DNA of 58,421 nt, from NCBI RefSeq assembly GCF_026191355.1, contig NZ_JAPHOQ010000020.1:1-58421 (forward strand), in the 5' to 3' direction. This DNA is from Legionella sheltonii (GTDB lineage: Bacteria; Pseudomonadota; Gammaproteobacteria; Legionellales; Legionellaceae). Of the stretch, positions 5,966 to 16,123 are shown piece by piece. Each line of letters opens with the position of its first letter. Position 1 is the first letter of the stretch. Under the pieces are notes generated by a model, which was not told where the DNA came from, did no database searches, and worked only from the letters and a program-made list of their open reading frames with translations. The position numbers and the translations under genes were made by a program.

Positions 5966-8635
5966 ATGGCAATATATCGTTTTAGCGCTCAACCCATATC
6001 TCGCTCCCAAGGACGCTCTGTTGTTGCTTCAAGCGCGTATCGTTCTGGAGAAAAAATGATTGATGAGCGTACTGGCGCCATATATGACTATACTGATAAA
6101 AATGACGTTGTTTATAAAGAAATATTTCTACCAGAAAGTGCACCACAGTGGATGAGTGAGCGTTCTAAATTATGGAATGCGGTCGAACTGGGTGAAAATC
6201 GCAAGGATGCACAACTTGCCCGTGAAGTACAGCTTGCTCTTCCCCGTGAATTAACCATTGAGCAAAATACTGAATTGGTGCGTGAGTTTGTTAAAACCGA
6301 ATTTGTTGCACTAGGTATGGTGGCTGACGTGTGTTTTCATAACCCTAAAGGTGATGATGGTTTGTATCAACCCCATGCACATATTCTTTTAACTTTACGT
6401 GAAGTGAATGAAGAAGGATTTGGTCTAAAAGAGAGGGCTTGGAACGATAAGGCGTTACTTGAGCATTGGCGCGAAGAATGGGCTAATTGTCAAAACCGTC
6501 ATTTGGCATTGCATGGTATCGATCAACGAGTAGATCATCGAAGCTATAAAGAACAAGGTATTCCCTTAGAGCCTCAATATAAAATAGGAGCCAAGTGTGC
6601 CCAACAACACATGGCTCGCTTAGCTGATCATCAACGTATTGCCAAAGAAAATGGACAGTTGATTTTTGAGAAGCCAGAAATTGCACTGGATGCACTAACA
6701 AGAAATCAATCCACATTCACCCATCAGGATTTAGCTCGTTTTATTAACCGTCATACGGAAGATGCTGAACAATTTAAATTGGTGTTTGAACGGGTTAAGT
6801 CTTCTACTGAACTTGTTTTTTTAGGTCTTGATTCTGAAGGAAAACAGCGTTTTTCAACGCACGATATGTTGGCTATTGAATCGGCAATGATGAAACAAGC
6901 CGATAAACTTTATCATCAAAAAGGTCATCAAGTTGATGAGCATGCGGTACGTAATGCCAAATCCAATCGCACCTTATCTCAAGAGCAGGAAACTGCTCTT
7001 GATTATGTGACATCAATAGGTGATATGAAATCGCTTTTAGGTTATGCGGGTACTGGTAAAAGCTACTTATTAGGTGCTGCTCGTGAAGCTTGGGAGCAAT
7101 CAGGATATCGGGTGCAAGGTGCTGCCCTTTCAGGTATTGCTGCTCTTAATTTAAGTGATAGCTCAGGCATTGAATCCAGAACCATTGCCAGCCTTTTTTA
7201 TCGTTTGGATAAAGGAATGTTATCGCTTAATTCACGCGATATTTTGGTGGTTGATGAAGCGGGAATGCTGGGATCTCGCACTATGGAGCGCTTGACTTTC
7301 GAAGTCGAAAAAGCAAGTGCTAAATTGGTTTTAGTTGGTGATTGGCAACAACTGCAAGCCATTGAAGCGGGTGCTGCATTTCGATCCATTGCCGAAAATT
7401 ACCAATATGCTGAATTAACTCAAATTAGACGTCAAACAACTCCGTGGCAAGTTGAAGCCTCGCTTCATTTAGCGCAGGGACAGGTGGAGCATGCATTGCA
7501 TGCCTATGACGTCCATGACCATATTCATCGGTTCAAAACAACGGGTGAAGCCAAAGAATTCTTAATTGAGCAGTGGAACGATGTGCGTATCACACAACCA
7601 TCTGAGTCCCAAATTATTCTTGCCTACACTCGAAAAGATGTAGCAGAGCTTAATGATATGACGCGTAGAATTATGCGCCGAGATGGTGAATTAGGCGAGG
7701 AATTTGTTTTTGGCATGGAGCGTGGAGAGCGAGCATTTGCCGTTAATGATCGCGTGTATTTCTTAAAAAGAGAGGACAGTCTTTCTGTAATTAATGGCAC
7801 ACTGGGCACCATTCAAGGAATCGATGCAAAATCGGGTGTGATAACAGTTGCACTTGACCGTGATGATTTAAAGATGAGTCCTAAACTCGTTCAGGTTAAT
7901 ACTAATTATTACAAGCATATGGAACATGGCTATGCAGCTACCGTCTATAAAGCGCAAGGCGTGACTGTTGATAGATCCTATATCTTACCAACTAATCATT
8001 ACGATGCGCACTCGACTTATGTGGCGATGACTCGCCATCGTAAAAGTTGTGATTTTTTTGTAAGTCGTGAAGTGTTTGTCCATGATAAAGCGCTGGTTCA
8101 TGCACTTAATCGAAATCGTGCAAAAGACGTGACCCTTGATTACACGCAAATGGGGCGTGAGTTTGCCAGACAGAGAGGGCTTATTAGTGAAGCAATGCCT
8201 TTGCCTCCTCTATCAAAGAATGAGCATTTTAGAAAAGTAGAACCTTCTCTCGAATCCTTGATGAATCAAGTGATGGGAAGGAATGCTCAATTAGAACAAC
8301 AAAAACTTGATGCCTTTGAGCGACAGTTTACAAAGGAAAACCCAAGTGAAGCACTTCACATTGCCAATAGTTTGCTTTCAAACGCAGAGTACCAAGCGAA
8401 ATCATTAGCGGGTTTATTTGCGCCTTTTAGTCAAGCGATTGCGCGTAATCAGCTCACTTCCGCGCAAAATGATGAATTAATTCGTTTGATGGGTAAACTG
8501 CCTCTTGATTCTCAAGTCATGAATGCCTTTAAAAAAGACTACCCAGAGTTTTCTAAACAGGCAGAACAATTTATTAAAAGAAATGAACAACAACTCATGC
8601 GTATAAAAACAATTGACAAAGAATTAGACATATAA
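5966..8635 (+). CDS. traA: TraA, MOBQ relaxase with C-terminal helicase
   Basis: The 889-aa protein is a Ti-type TraA. Residues 1-220 form a MobA/MobL relaxase with catalytic Tyr25 (VASSAYRSG) and the metal-binding histidine motif HNPKGDD...QPHAH near residues 125-140. The C-terminal part is a RecD/TraI-like helicase with Walker A GYAGTGKS at about 358-365, Walker B LVVDEAG at about 427 and a late motif YAATVYKAQGVT. It would nick oriT just upstream, stay on the 5' end and unwind the transferred strand. The F plasmid uses a TraI (MOBF) relaxase instead, so this plasmid joins a Ti-type processing module to an F-type channel. Confidence 0.92.
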   Translation: MAIYRFSAQPISRSQGRSVVASSAYRSGEKMIDERTGAIYDYTDKNDVVYKEIFLPESAPQWMSERSKLWNAVELGENRKDAQLAREVQLALPRELTIEQNTELVREFVKTEFVALGMVADVCFHNPKGDDGLYQPHAHILLTLREVNEEGFGLKERAWNDKALLEHWREEWANCQNRHLALHGIDQRVDHRSYKEQGIPLEPQYKIGAKCAQQHMARLADHQRIAKENGQLIFEKPEIALDALTRNQSTFTHQDLARFINRHTEDAEQFKLVFERVKSSTELVFLGLDSEGKQRFSTHDMLAIESAMMKQADKLYHQKGHQVDEHAVRNAKSNRTLSQEQETALDYVTSIGDMKSLLGYAGTGKSYLLGAAREAWEQSGYRVQGAALSGIAALNLSDSSGIESRTIASLFYRLDKGMLSLNSRDILVVDEAGMLGSRTMERLTFEVEKASAKLVLVGDWQQLQAIEAGAAFRSIAENYQYAELTQIRRQTTPWQVEASLHLAQGQVEHALHAYDVHDHIHRFKTTGEAKEFLIEQWNDVRITQPSESQIILAYTRKDVAELNDMTRRIMRRDGELGEEFVFGMERGERAFAVNDRVYFLKREDSLSVINGTLGTIQGIDAKSGVITVALDRDDLKMSPKLVQVNTNYYKHMEHGYAATVYKAQGVTVDRSYILPTNHYDAHSTYVAMTRHRKSCDFFVSREVFVHDKALVHALNRNRAKDVTLDYTQMGREFARQRGLISEAMPLPPLSKNEHFRKVEPSLESLMNQVMGRNAQLEQQKLDAFERQFTKENPSEALHIANSLLSNAEYQAKSLAGLFAPFSQAIARNQLTSAQNDELIRLMGKLPLDSQVMNAFKKDYPEFSKQAEQFIKRNEQQLMRIKTIDKELDI

Positions 8636-8645
8636 AAGGAGATCT

Positions 8646-9263
8646 ATGTTAGACAGAGACGAGGATGAGGTGGTGGAAGCCTCCACGATACCCATGCCCC
8701 ATGCAAAGACTATGGATACTGATTTAGTTGAAACGGTTCCAAGCCTTAAATCGGTGGTACTGTTACTCAAAGGGCTTTATGGGCAAATGAATGAAGAGCG
8801 TGAGGTGATTAGCTTAGCTTCGGGACAGATGGCACATTCGGTCAAGCAATTTGAACAGCATCTTAAGCAGTTTGCGTCCTTTGAACAATCTTGCAAGCAA
8901 GCCATAATTGAGCGCGTCAAAACTGAGTTAAAGCAGTCGATTCAAGAAAGCGCTAAGGCCATAGCTCAGGAAGTAACGGACATCGCTTATGAGCCTATTA
9001 ACCGTGGAATCAACTCATTGTGTCAGTTGAGTTCAGAAATGAACGAATATCGTGCTGAGCAAGTCCAGTCTAGGAAAAAGCGTGTGGGATTATTTCTTTC
9101 TGCGGCATTATTAGGTGGACTTGTAAGCGGTTTTACGCTGCATCATTTAACAGCGCCCTCTAAAGAGATCAAAGTGAAGTTGGCAGCAGGGGAGGCTTTA
9201 ATGCGGTCATGGAGCAAATTAACGAAAGCTGAGCAAGAAAAAATATTCCCGGCTAAAAGCTGA
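8646..9263 (+). CDS. Coiled-coil membrane protein downstream of traA
   Basis: The 205-aa protein starts 10 bp after traA with an AGGAG ribosome site and is almost certainly co-transcribed with it. It has a long helical, probably coiled-coil middle (residues 60-135, rich in Glu/Gln/Lys) and one membrane helix (VGLFLSAALLGGLVSGFTL, around 147-165). A conserved-looking tail LMRSWSKLTKAEQEKIFP follows. It resembles in layout the small accessory proteins found beside mobilisation relaxases, which may anchor the relaxosome to the inner membrane. I recognise no specific family. Confidence 0.65.
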   Translation: MLDRDEDEVVEASTIPMPHAKTMDTDLVETVPSLKSVVLLLKGLYGQMNEEREVISLASGQMAHSVKQFEQHLKQFASFEQSCKQAIIERVKTELKQSIQESAKAIAQEVTDIAYEPINRGINSLCQLSSEMNEYRAEQVQSRKKRVGLFLSAALLGGLVSGFTLHHLTAPSKEIKVKLAAGEALMRSWSKLTKAEQEKIFPAKS

Positions 9264-9332
9264 TCAGGCGTATTGAAGATCAGGGCCGGACTCTGAGGGA
9301 TCGCCACATAATTTTATTGCGGCGAGGATGTT

Positions 9333-10124
9333 TCAATCTGGATTCTTGAAAAGAGTATTAATACTCTTTTCAACTGAATTAAACAATCGATGAAAAACAG
9401 ATTTTGTCTTTTGTGTTTTCTCTACTTTCAGAGGATCGCCACAATCTGAGTAATAAGCAGTATACCCCTCTAGCAAGCAATTAGAGTTCGGTATAAGTTT
9501 TGTCCAGAACCCGCAAAACTCTTCATCAGTAAGTATTCTAAATATTCCTGACAAAATATATTTAGATTCTGTCATTGGAATTATTTCTTGGATCTCTAAA
9601 ATGAGTCTTTTATGGAACCCCAAAGCTATTTCTGTACTATTAACTTCAATGATATTAAGTTCTATATTTCTATCAGTGATGACAACAGCAGGCATTGGCG
9701 TGCGTAATGATAGATAGCCAATTTTTGGCAACGAATGATTTGCTGTAATTTCATAATTAGCATTACTATCAGAATCCTTCTGAAGGATTTCTTTATATTT
9801 CTGTCCCTGAAAATCTTGCGGGATACAGTTCTCTAATTCATCGAGATAAAATACTCCTAATAAATTTTTTTCAGCGCGAAAATGATCCATTATTTCATTG
9901 TGCACAGCATCTAATATTTCTAGACAAACATCCTCGTTACAGGACACATCTTCTGATGAAATACCCTTCATTTTCTGTTGTAAGATTTTCATCGACCACA
10001 TGTCTACAGGGATAATATTGTCAGATAATAATGAGTAAGCTTGACTAAAGCTATTCAAAGCTACATATTCCCAGAAAGCTTCTGATGCGAGCTGATAAAT
10101 CAGCTTTGGATTTAATTCATTCAT
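9333..10124 (-). CDS. Protein of unknown function downstream of traD
   Basis: The 263-aa protein is not recognised. It is acidic, has no signal peptide or membrane helix, and has an N-terminal helical half (WEYVALNSFSQAYSLLSDN) and a C-terminal half with probable strands. It lies 137 bp beyond the end of traD on the same strand and may be the last gene of the transfer transcript, or a cargo gene. No promoter is clear in the gap. Transferred effector, entry-exclusion partner or unrelated cargo all remain possible. Confidence 0.6.
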   Translation of the reverse strand: MNELNPKLIYQLASEAFWEYVALNSFSQAYSLLSDNIIPVDMWSMKILQQKMKGISSEDVSCNEDVCLEILDAVHNEIMDHFRAEKNLLGVFYLDELENCIPQDFQGQKYKEILQKDSDSNANYEITANHSLPKIGYLSLRTPMPAVVITDRNIELNIIEVNSTEIALGFHKRLILEIQEIIPMTESKYILSGIFRILTDEEFCGFWTKLIPNSNCLLEGYTAYYSDCGDPLKVEKTQKTKSVFHRLFNSVEKSINTLFKNPD

Positions 10125-10261
10125 TTATATCCCTATACTCGTGCCCAAACGTAAGAGATTCTAAATGTTAATTTTTTCACTATCAAGGCCTAGTGTGCAT
10201 ATCGGATCTTCAATTCCAACGGTATGCCTATTGATCCGGAACTTGCGCCCTGATGCAAAAT

Positions 10262-12127
10262 TTACAAAGGCTCAAGGTTAATCTCCTCGATGCATTGTAG
10301 TGTCGTATTTATTTTATTCTTTATTAGAGGGTCGTTGCTCATATGGCCGTTTGTTCCAGATTCTAAATTATCATCAAATGATGTTAATTGAGAGAAATTA
10401 AAGGTTGTAGGCATACTGCGCTCAATAAAACCATTAGTTTTTGTTGTCCGAAATCCTAAATCAAGTGCTAGCTGAGTAATTGGATAGTGTCCTGGTAAAC
10501 GGACAAAGCAGTGTAGATCTTTAAGCTCCATAATTTGCGGATAGGAAACAATAGGGCGTGTAACTCGTTGTGCGCCTAGCGAAATCCCATCGCGAATCGA
10601 GTTGGCGCCATAGGAGTAATTTTCGCGTGACTCCTCGATTTCTTCTTCGCCGAGCTCTGATGCCACAAGACGTGCCATATCGCTACTTGGACTACGAAAG
10701 AAAAATCGCGTGTTTAATAAATCGAAAATTTCTTTAGCGCCTGCCTGACCGTAGACTTTAGTAAGCTGTGAAAAGCTTTGCATGCCTAGAAGAAAGCAAC
10801 CGCCAAATTTGCGAACCTCGGCAATGGTTTCACCAAGCAGGGGCAGTTTGTGAAGACTGGGCAGCTCATCACAGATAAACCATATTCGCCTATTTCGATT
10901 AGGAGTTAGACTCAAAAGAGCAAGGGAAGCTTGGGCTAACCACATCGAAATTAAGGGTTTGAGTGATTTATGCGTTTCGCCATTCGATGAAATAAACAAC
11001 CAGCCTTTTTGTTGTTCATCAAGGATGTAATCTCGAATAGAAAACGGCTGCTTACCTTCCTGATTCAGTTCTGCCAATGCTGAAAAAGATTTCAAGTAGG
11101 TTGTAAGTGTCGCACGTATAGAAATAGCGGTTTTCTCAATTTTACCACTAACCAGGGTTGCTGCTGGAGTTCCTTGTAAATACTCTTCTAGCGCCGAAAA
11201 TTCATCGGTTAAAATTAATTTCAAAAATTTATCCAGTGAGCGATCAGAATGATGTCGCATTACTGAGCCTAAGCATGAAAAAACGGTTCGTGAGGCATTA
11301 ACCCAAAAGGGATCCGATTCTCCATGCATGGGTATTGAGCTTTCGGCCATGTTTTCAAAATCAGAGTCACGAGGTGCCTCTAACCACATATCCCAATTGG
11401 CACAACGCTTATCAAATGGGTTTAAAATAACATCTGACTCGTCTTGATAATAATGAGGAATAAACGAACAACCCTTATCGTAGACAATCACACGATCTCC
11501 TCTTTTACGAAGACAATCCATTATTTTCATGATGAGCTGGCTTTTTCCGGTGCCTACGGTTCCATGTACCAGTAAATGCTGGACTTCACTGTCTTTGATA
11601 AGGGGAAATTGATCAATCTTAATATCTGAATCTGATTTATCACGAAGAATTTTCTTTTTTACTGCATTGGAATTTTTAAGTTGGCTGCCACGAACAAATT
11701 GGCTATCACTTTGCGCTTTCCCCCGTTTGATAAAATAATAGGCTAACCCCAAGCCAAGAATAAAGGCGAGGCAAAATGCCCAAAAAGCGGATTTGCCAAG
11801 ACTATTAACCACATGGGTTGCATTATCCTGGTAATATGAATAGTGCAAAATGGTGTCTACTGTTTGCTTGTATGCTTTACCATGAAACGACAGTTCAAAG
11901 TTATGTTTTTGGCCTACCAAACTTAAAAACTGTGCATAATAAAACGCTATTGCATGCGTTATTTTTTCTAAAGGGATAAAAATCCAGGCAAAAACCACTG
12001 TAAAAACAACCCAAAGAAAAAGACAAATTATGCTCAATGATTTGGTGATTTGATCCCACATGCGCAGGTTATGGAAACTGATTTGGCCGCCACGCGTGTA
12101 GTGTTTGAAATTAGGATCCTTGCTCAT
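10262..12127 (-). CDS. traD: TraD, F-type coupling protein (T4CP)
   Basis: The 621-aa protein has two N-terminal membrane helices (about 30-52 and 112-133). A VirD4/TraD-type ATPase follows, with Walker A GTVGTGKS at 189-196 and a Walker B-like strand RIWFICDELPSL in the second half. It couples the TraA relaxosome to the secretion channel and drives DNA export at the inner membrane. It is somewhat shorter than F TraD (717 aa). The start overlaps the preceding gene's stop by one base. It is the last recognisable tra gene of the minus-strand operon. Confidence 0.92.
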   Translation of the reverse strand: MSKDPNFKHYTRGGQISFHNLRMWDQITKSLSIICLFLWVVFTVVFAWIFIPLEKITHAIAFYYAQFLSLVGQKHNFELSFHGKAYKQTVDTILHYSYYQDNATHVVNSLGKSAFWAFCLAFILGLGLAYYFIKRGKAQSDSQFVRGSQLKNSNAVKKKILRDKSDSDIKIDQFPLIKDSEVQHLLVHGTVGTGKSQLIMKIMDCLRKRGDRVIVYDKGCSFIPHYYQDESDVILNPFDKRCANWDMWLEAPRDSDFENMAESSIPMHGESDPFWVNASRTVFSCLGSVMRHHSDRSLDKFLKLILTDEFSALEEYLQGTPAATLVSGKIEKTAISIRATLTTYLKSFSALAELNQEGKQPFSIRDYILDEQQKGWLFISSNGETHKSLKPLISMWLAQASLALLSLTPNRNRRIWFICDELPSLHKLPLLGETIAEVRKFGGCFLLGMQSFSQLTKVYGQAGAKEIFDLLNTRFFFRSPSSDMARLVASELGEEEIEESRENYSYGANSIRDGISLGAQRVTRPIVSYPQIMELKDLHCFVRLPGHYPITQLALDLGFRTTKTNGFIERSMPTTFNFSQLTSFDDNLESGTNGHMSNDPLIKNKINTTLQCIEEINLEPL

Positions 12128-12885
12128 CAGACACCCTCTTTTTCTTTATGAAAGAAGTTTGAAAGGGCTTTTGACAATACACTCATCCCGATTCGGCTTG
12201 CCTCCATATTAATTGCACTACTGGTCACAATAATTGCCCCGAAAAAACAGGGTATGATTGAAAAAAAAGTCGCCCCTTGTGGCAAAATCGGAAAAATGAC
12301 AAAAGCGAGTGCACCAAAGACGACAAAACATAGGATTGCGCTTAAGTGAATTTTTTTAATAAGGTAGCGTCCTGTTTCAAGCTTTGAAGTGATTTGATAT
12401 TTAAAAATAATGTAGTTCTTAATAAGGCGCACTCCATATAAAGAAATACACAAGGAGGTAAAAAAGATGCTTAACCACATATAAATAACTTGATTTTTAT
12501 GATCGCGTAACAATTCTCTTCTTTGATTGCCCTCCCCTTCTTTCCACTGAATTTCTTCTTCGTTAAACAGTTGATTAAGTTTCTCTTCACTGGCATTAGG
12601 AAAAGATTCTCTGAGCATGCCTCTAGTTTTTCTCTCCTGTGAATAATGAAATTCATCCATGCTTTTTATTGAATTGTATGGATAGATATTCGGTGCGTAA
12701 TCCCACGAATGGATACTCATGGCAAAAAAACAGGCCGCCAATTGGATTATAAAAATGAGGACGAATAAAAGGAACCAACCAAGAAATAGGTTTTTATAAT
12801 AGGTACCCGCAGGAATAATACCTAAGTCCAAATGTTTTATCTTTTCCAAATCCATAGCCATGGCGTTTTTAAAATCCTTCATCAT
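12127..12885 (-). CDS. Inner-membrane protein at the traS position between traG and traD
   Basis: The 252-aa protein has five probable membrane helices: around 30-55 (GWFLLFVLIFIIQLAACFF), 130-150, 185-205 and two close to 205-230. A charged loop of about 75 residues follows the first helix. It overlaps the traG stop (ATGA) and the traD start, so it belongs to the operon. F carries the exclusion protein TraS at this position, and TraS-type proteins are poorly conserved. An entry-exclusion role is therefore suggested by position only. Confidence 0.65.
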   Translation of the reverse strand: MMKDFKNAMAMDLEKIKHLDLGIIPAGTYYKNLFLGWFLLFVLIFIIQLAACFFAMSIHSWDYAPNIYPYNSIKSMDEFHYSQERKTRGMLRESFPNASEEKLNQLFNEEEIQWKEGEGNQRRELLRDHKNQVIYMWLSIFFTSLCISLYGVRLIKNYIIFKYQITSKLETGRYLIKKIHLSAILCFVVFGALAFVIFPILPQGATFFSIIPCFFGAIIVTSSAINMEASRIGMSVLSKALSNFFHKEKEGV

Positions 12886-15713
12886 TTTTCTCCGTTAAAA
12901 TACCGTTCAGACAGGTTATCTACACCCAGTTTATGCGCTGCTTTATCTACAACATGCCCTGGGATAACGCCAGTTGTGGCGTCATACTTCCAATTCGGTT
13001 CTATTTTATTGTATTCGCTCATTTGCGTTCCTTTGGTTTGTAGAATATGGTCTGGGGAGCTTAGCTTGACGTTATTTTGATGAGCGCTCTGTGTCTCATT
13101 TACCTTGGCATGAACCTGATTGACCAAGTTATTTTTTTTATCAGAAGCCATGCCAACCCCAAGGGTTTTGGCGCTAGCAGTTAGCGCATCATTATTCTGT
13201 TGATAATGGGTTCCCATATTATTGCTCTTCTTGTCTAAAGATTGAGCTTCATTTTGATAGAAGTTATTCATAGAAGAAGGCGATTCCTTTGTGCTGTATT
13301 CAGCAATTAATTGCTCGCGTTTGGCATTAACAAAGCTACTGGCTAATCCTTCTAACTCGTGTATTGAATTCATATCTCCAGGGCGTGAAAACAGCGCATC
13401 GCGATGAGAACTACCCACCTTCGATGCAACAAAAGAGGGAAACGCTTGATTGAGATCGGCGGTAATTTGCTCGGATTTTGATTCCACATACTGTTTGGCT
13501 TCTGCGATTCGCATGGCGCGAGTGTTTGATACATCATAGTTATGGCTCGCATTTTCAGCCTCTCTTATATCAACGCCCATTTGATTGGATAGCGAGGCTG
13601 CTTCTGAATGAGAATCATCAAAATGATGGTTTTTGGCAAATTGAGAGACATATTGGCTTGCCTTATTAAAATCGTGCGCTTCCTGGGCAGAAACCACCTT
13701 GTCATAACCTTCCTGCGAACGATAAGCATTAGTTGAGCTTCGTTCGTAGTTAAGATGTGCATCCAATCCTCCTTTAATGCCAAAGATTTTTCCGGCAACA
13801 CTTTTTTGGAGGTCAACGCCACCCGATACACCATGCCCACCACTGGTCATGGCGGCAAACGCATCTTCTTTACTTATGCCGTTGCGGTGCGCTACATCCT
13901 CGGCAATCCGTGACATTTGAGACAGCGCGCTGGAATATTGAGCTGAATCAGAAGAACTGATTCCATCGCCAAGTCGCATATCGTGCCCTGCTAATTGAGA
14001 CAGAGCAAGTGCGCGATGGGCAAAATTACTTAAAGCAGATTGATAGGCTTTACTTTCATTTGCAGCGGCCTGCGTTGATTGCTCATACGCCTGATTCAAT
14101 GAGCCTGTTAATGCTTTAGAGTCGGCAATATGAATATGACTTTTAGTCATGCCGGGACTCACATCAAAAACAGCATCGCCACTACCCGTCAATGTTTTTA
14201 AGACACCACTTCCCAATTGTTCGGTATGCATGCCGTGCATGTGTGTCCAGTTGGAATCGTGTTTGTTCGCTGAGAAATTATTAGCCGTGGTGTTGTAAAA
14301 ACTGGTTTGGCCAAGGCCAAAGGAGCCGCTCGCAGCCTCTCCTGCTACTGACATACTGGAGCCTTGCATATGGCTCATCATGCTGGTTGCCAGATTACTA
14401 AAGGCACCACCTAAATTAGACACCAGGCCATGCGACAAGAAAGGAATAAGCATCATCAAATAACCACAAGCTCCTGAAATATCCGCGTGCAATTCATCAA
14501 TCTTATCCAGATTCACCATTGTAAATTGGCCGTATTCCGCTGATGATGAAGCCCCATAAATGGTCATTCCAGCATTGAGTATTGCAAAGAGTACCGGCCA
14601 AAATTGCAATGACATAAAAAACTGCATATAGCCGTAAAGAATCTTCACTCCACCAGGTAACGTGGTTAGGGCAATAATCAAAGGAAACACACCAAACAAT
14701 AAAAGGGTTAAGCAGGTATGGGTAATCGGTAAAATCCATAAGGCTTTTTGTCCTAAGACTTCCCAACTCCAACGGTGTTGTACCTGGGATTTGGTAAATT
14801 GTTGGTTCACAATTCCTGCGGTTGCATCCGTAAATGCCTGATAATGCGCCACACCATCGCCCATGGCATTAATCATCATGCTTTGTAAAAAAATATTACT
14901 CGAAGAATCCGTTAATCCCTGGTAATAATCAAAAGCTGATTTAAGATGAGTGCTAAATAACGCTTCATAGGTGGTATTTTTTGGTTTACCAAATAAATTC
15001 ACCCCAAAAAATCTGTAGGCGTTTTTAATTTCAGCATCCAGCTTTTTGCGCAAACTGTATTGTCCGTCAAGTTTGGATGCTTCTTCACAAGTCACTAATT
15101 TGCCATTCACAGAAATCATGCGAAGCGGTGAGGCTTTCCCTGAAATAAGATTCCAAATATCTGTAGAATGCGCTAAATCGCCAACACTGTATTTTCGGTT
15201 TAACCGAATGTCCCCTACGACACAAACACGAAAATACTCGTTCATTTCCTCTTTAAGTACGGGATCCTTAATGCGAAATGAGGTTGACGCTGATATCAGA
15301 CGTGAACCAAAAAGAGCGCCAGACTTGGTGTATTGCAAATCATCGGGCATGGAAAGGAGCGCATCATAAGATTGTGCTAAACCATAACCAATCGTAGTCA
15401 CAAGGCTTGCACTCAAGGCAAATACCACAGGTACGTTATCCACGAGTTTCGGCGTTTGCGAAGAAATATCGTAAATCTCCACAGAGGTCTTAGGCAATAA
15501 CACCACATTCACAAAAAGCACATAACCTACAAACCAGCGCGCAAAAGCCATGGGATCGCGGGTTTTGAGAAAACCAACGGTGGCCATCACTATGCCAATT
15601 AACGCGGTAATTCGTACCAACCCCAAAAAACTGTCCTGCTTCATAAAGGTGCTAATTGCATTTAATACGTGTTGGAATAATTCTCCACCCGCTAGAACAT
15701 GAATTTCTATCAC
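12882..15713 (-). CDS. traG: TraG, mating-pair stabilisation and pilus assembly
   Basis: The 943-aa protein matches F TraG in length (938 aa) and layout. An N-terminal membrane domain (residues about 30-70, 330-410, 430-450) includes FLGLVRITALIGIVMATVGF. A long hydrophilic periplasmic C-terminal region is rich in Ser, Ala, His and Gln. In F the N-terminal half is needed for pilus assembly and the C-terminal half for mating-pair stabilisation and entry exclusion. It is normally next to traH, but here a toxin-antitoxin pair on the opposite strand lies between them. Confidence 0.92.
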   Translation of the reverse strand: MIEIHVLAGGELFQHVLNAISTFMKQDSFLGLVRITALIGIVMATVGFLKTRDPMAFARWFVGYVLFVNVVLLPKTSVEIYDISSQTPKLVDNVPVVFALSASLVTTIGYGLAQSYDALLSMPDDLQYTKSGALFGSRLISASTSFRIKDPVLKEEMNEYFRVCVVGDIRLNRKYSVGDLAHSTDIWNLISGKASPLRMISVNGKLVTCEEASKLDGQYSLRKKLDAEIKNAYRFFGVNLFGKPKNTTYEALFSTHLKSAFDYYQGLTDSSSNIFLQSMMINAMGDGVAHYQAFTDATAGIVNQQFTKSQVQHRWSWEVLGQKALWILPITHTCLTLLLFGVFPLIIALTTLPGGVKILYGYMQFFMSLQFWPVLFAILNAGMTIYGASSSAEYGQFTMVNLDKIDELHADISGACGYLMMLIPFLSHGLVSNLGGAFSNLATSMMSHMQGSSMSVAGEAASGSFGLGQTSFYNTTANNFSANKHDSNWTHMHGMHTEQLGSGVLKTLTGSGDAVFDVSPGMTKSHIHIADSKALTGSLNQAYEQSTQAAANESKAYQSALSNFAHRALALSQLAGHDMRLGDGISSSDSAQYSSALSQMSRIAEDVAHRNGISKEDAFAAMTSGGHGVSGGVDLQKSVAGKIFGIKGGLDAHLNYERSSTNAYRSQEGYDKVVSAQEAHDFNKASQYVSQFAKNHHFDDSHSEAASLSNQMGVDIREAENASHNYDVSNTRAMRIAEAKQYVESKSEQITADLNQAFPSFVASKVGSSHRDALFSRPGDMNSIHELEGLASSFVNAKREQLIAEYSTKESPSSMNNFYQNEAQSLDKKSNNMGTHYQQNNDALTASAKTLGVGMASDKKNNLVNQVHAKVNETQSAHQNNVKLSSPDHILQTKGTQMSEYNKIEPNWKYDATTGVIPGHVVDKAAHKLGVDNLSERYFNGEK

Positions 15714-15731
15714 AGGTCACCATCCTTATTT

Positions 15732-15760
15732 TTGACAAAAGTTAACAAATTTATTAACCT
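15732..15760 (+). promoter_or_regulatory. Promoter/operator of toxin-antitoxin module 2
   Basis: A TTGACA -35 box (15732-15737) and a TAACCT -10 box (15755-15760) are 17 bp apart. The spacer and -10 contain GTTAA...TTAAC (15741-15758), an inverted repeat well placed for autoregulation by the downstream HTH antitoxin. The promoter points against the tra operon, within the gap before traG. Confidence 0.55.
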
Positions 15761-15790
15761 ATAAATAGGAATAACAATATAAATAATCCA

Positions 15791-16123
15791 ATGAAATGGA
15801 CAATTGACTACTACAACCAGTCTGTGTATGAAGATGCAAAAGCACTTCCTAAATTGATTAGCGCCAAATTTGAGGCGATTATGGATAAAATGACAGAGCA
15901 TGGCCCAGATTTGGGTATGCCGTTTACAAAATCCTTTGGTAAAGGACTTTTTGAAATTAGAGCAAAAGCTCAAGAGGGTATAGCTCGAGGCTTTTATTGC
16001 ACAATTACCGGACGAAAAATTATCATTCTTCATGTGTTTGTGAAGAAAACCCAAGCAACGCCAAAAAAAGAATTGGACTTGGCAAAGAAACGTTTGAGCG
16101 AGGTGAAAAATCATGACATATAA
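15791..16123 (+). CDS. RelE/HigB-family toxin of module 2 (Gp49-like)
   Basis: The 110-aa basic protein fits the phage-derived Gp49-like/HigB toxin family: a helical start (YEDAKALPKLISAKFEAIMDKM), then FTKSFGKGLFEIRAKAQEGIARGFY, and the C-terminal strand KIIILHVFVKKTQATPKKEL with its conserved KKT.A.PKKE.. ending. Family members are ribosome-associated mRNA interferases. It overlaps the antitoxin start by 11 bp. The pair lies on the opposite strand within the tra operon between traH and traG. Confidence 0.88.
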   Translation: MKWTIDYYNQSVYEDAKALPKLISAKFEAIMDKMTEHGPDLGMPFTKSFGKGLFEIRAKAQEGIARGFYCTITGRKIIILHVFVKKTQATPKKELDLAKKRLSEVKNHDI

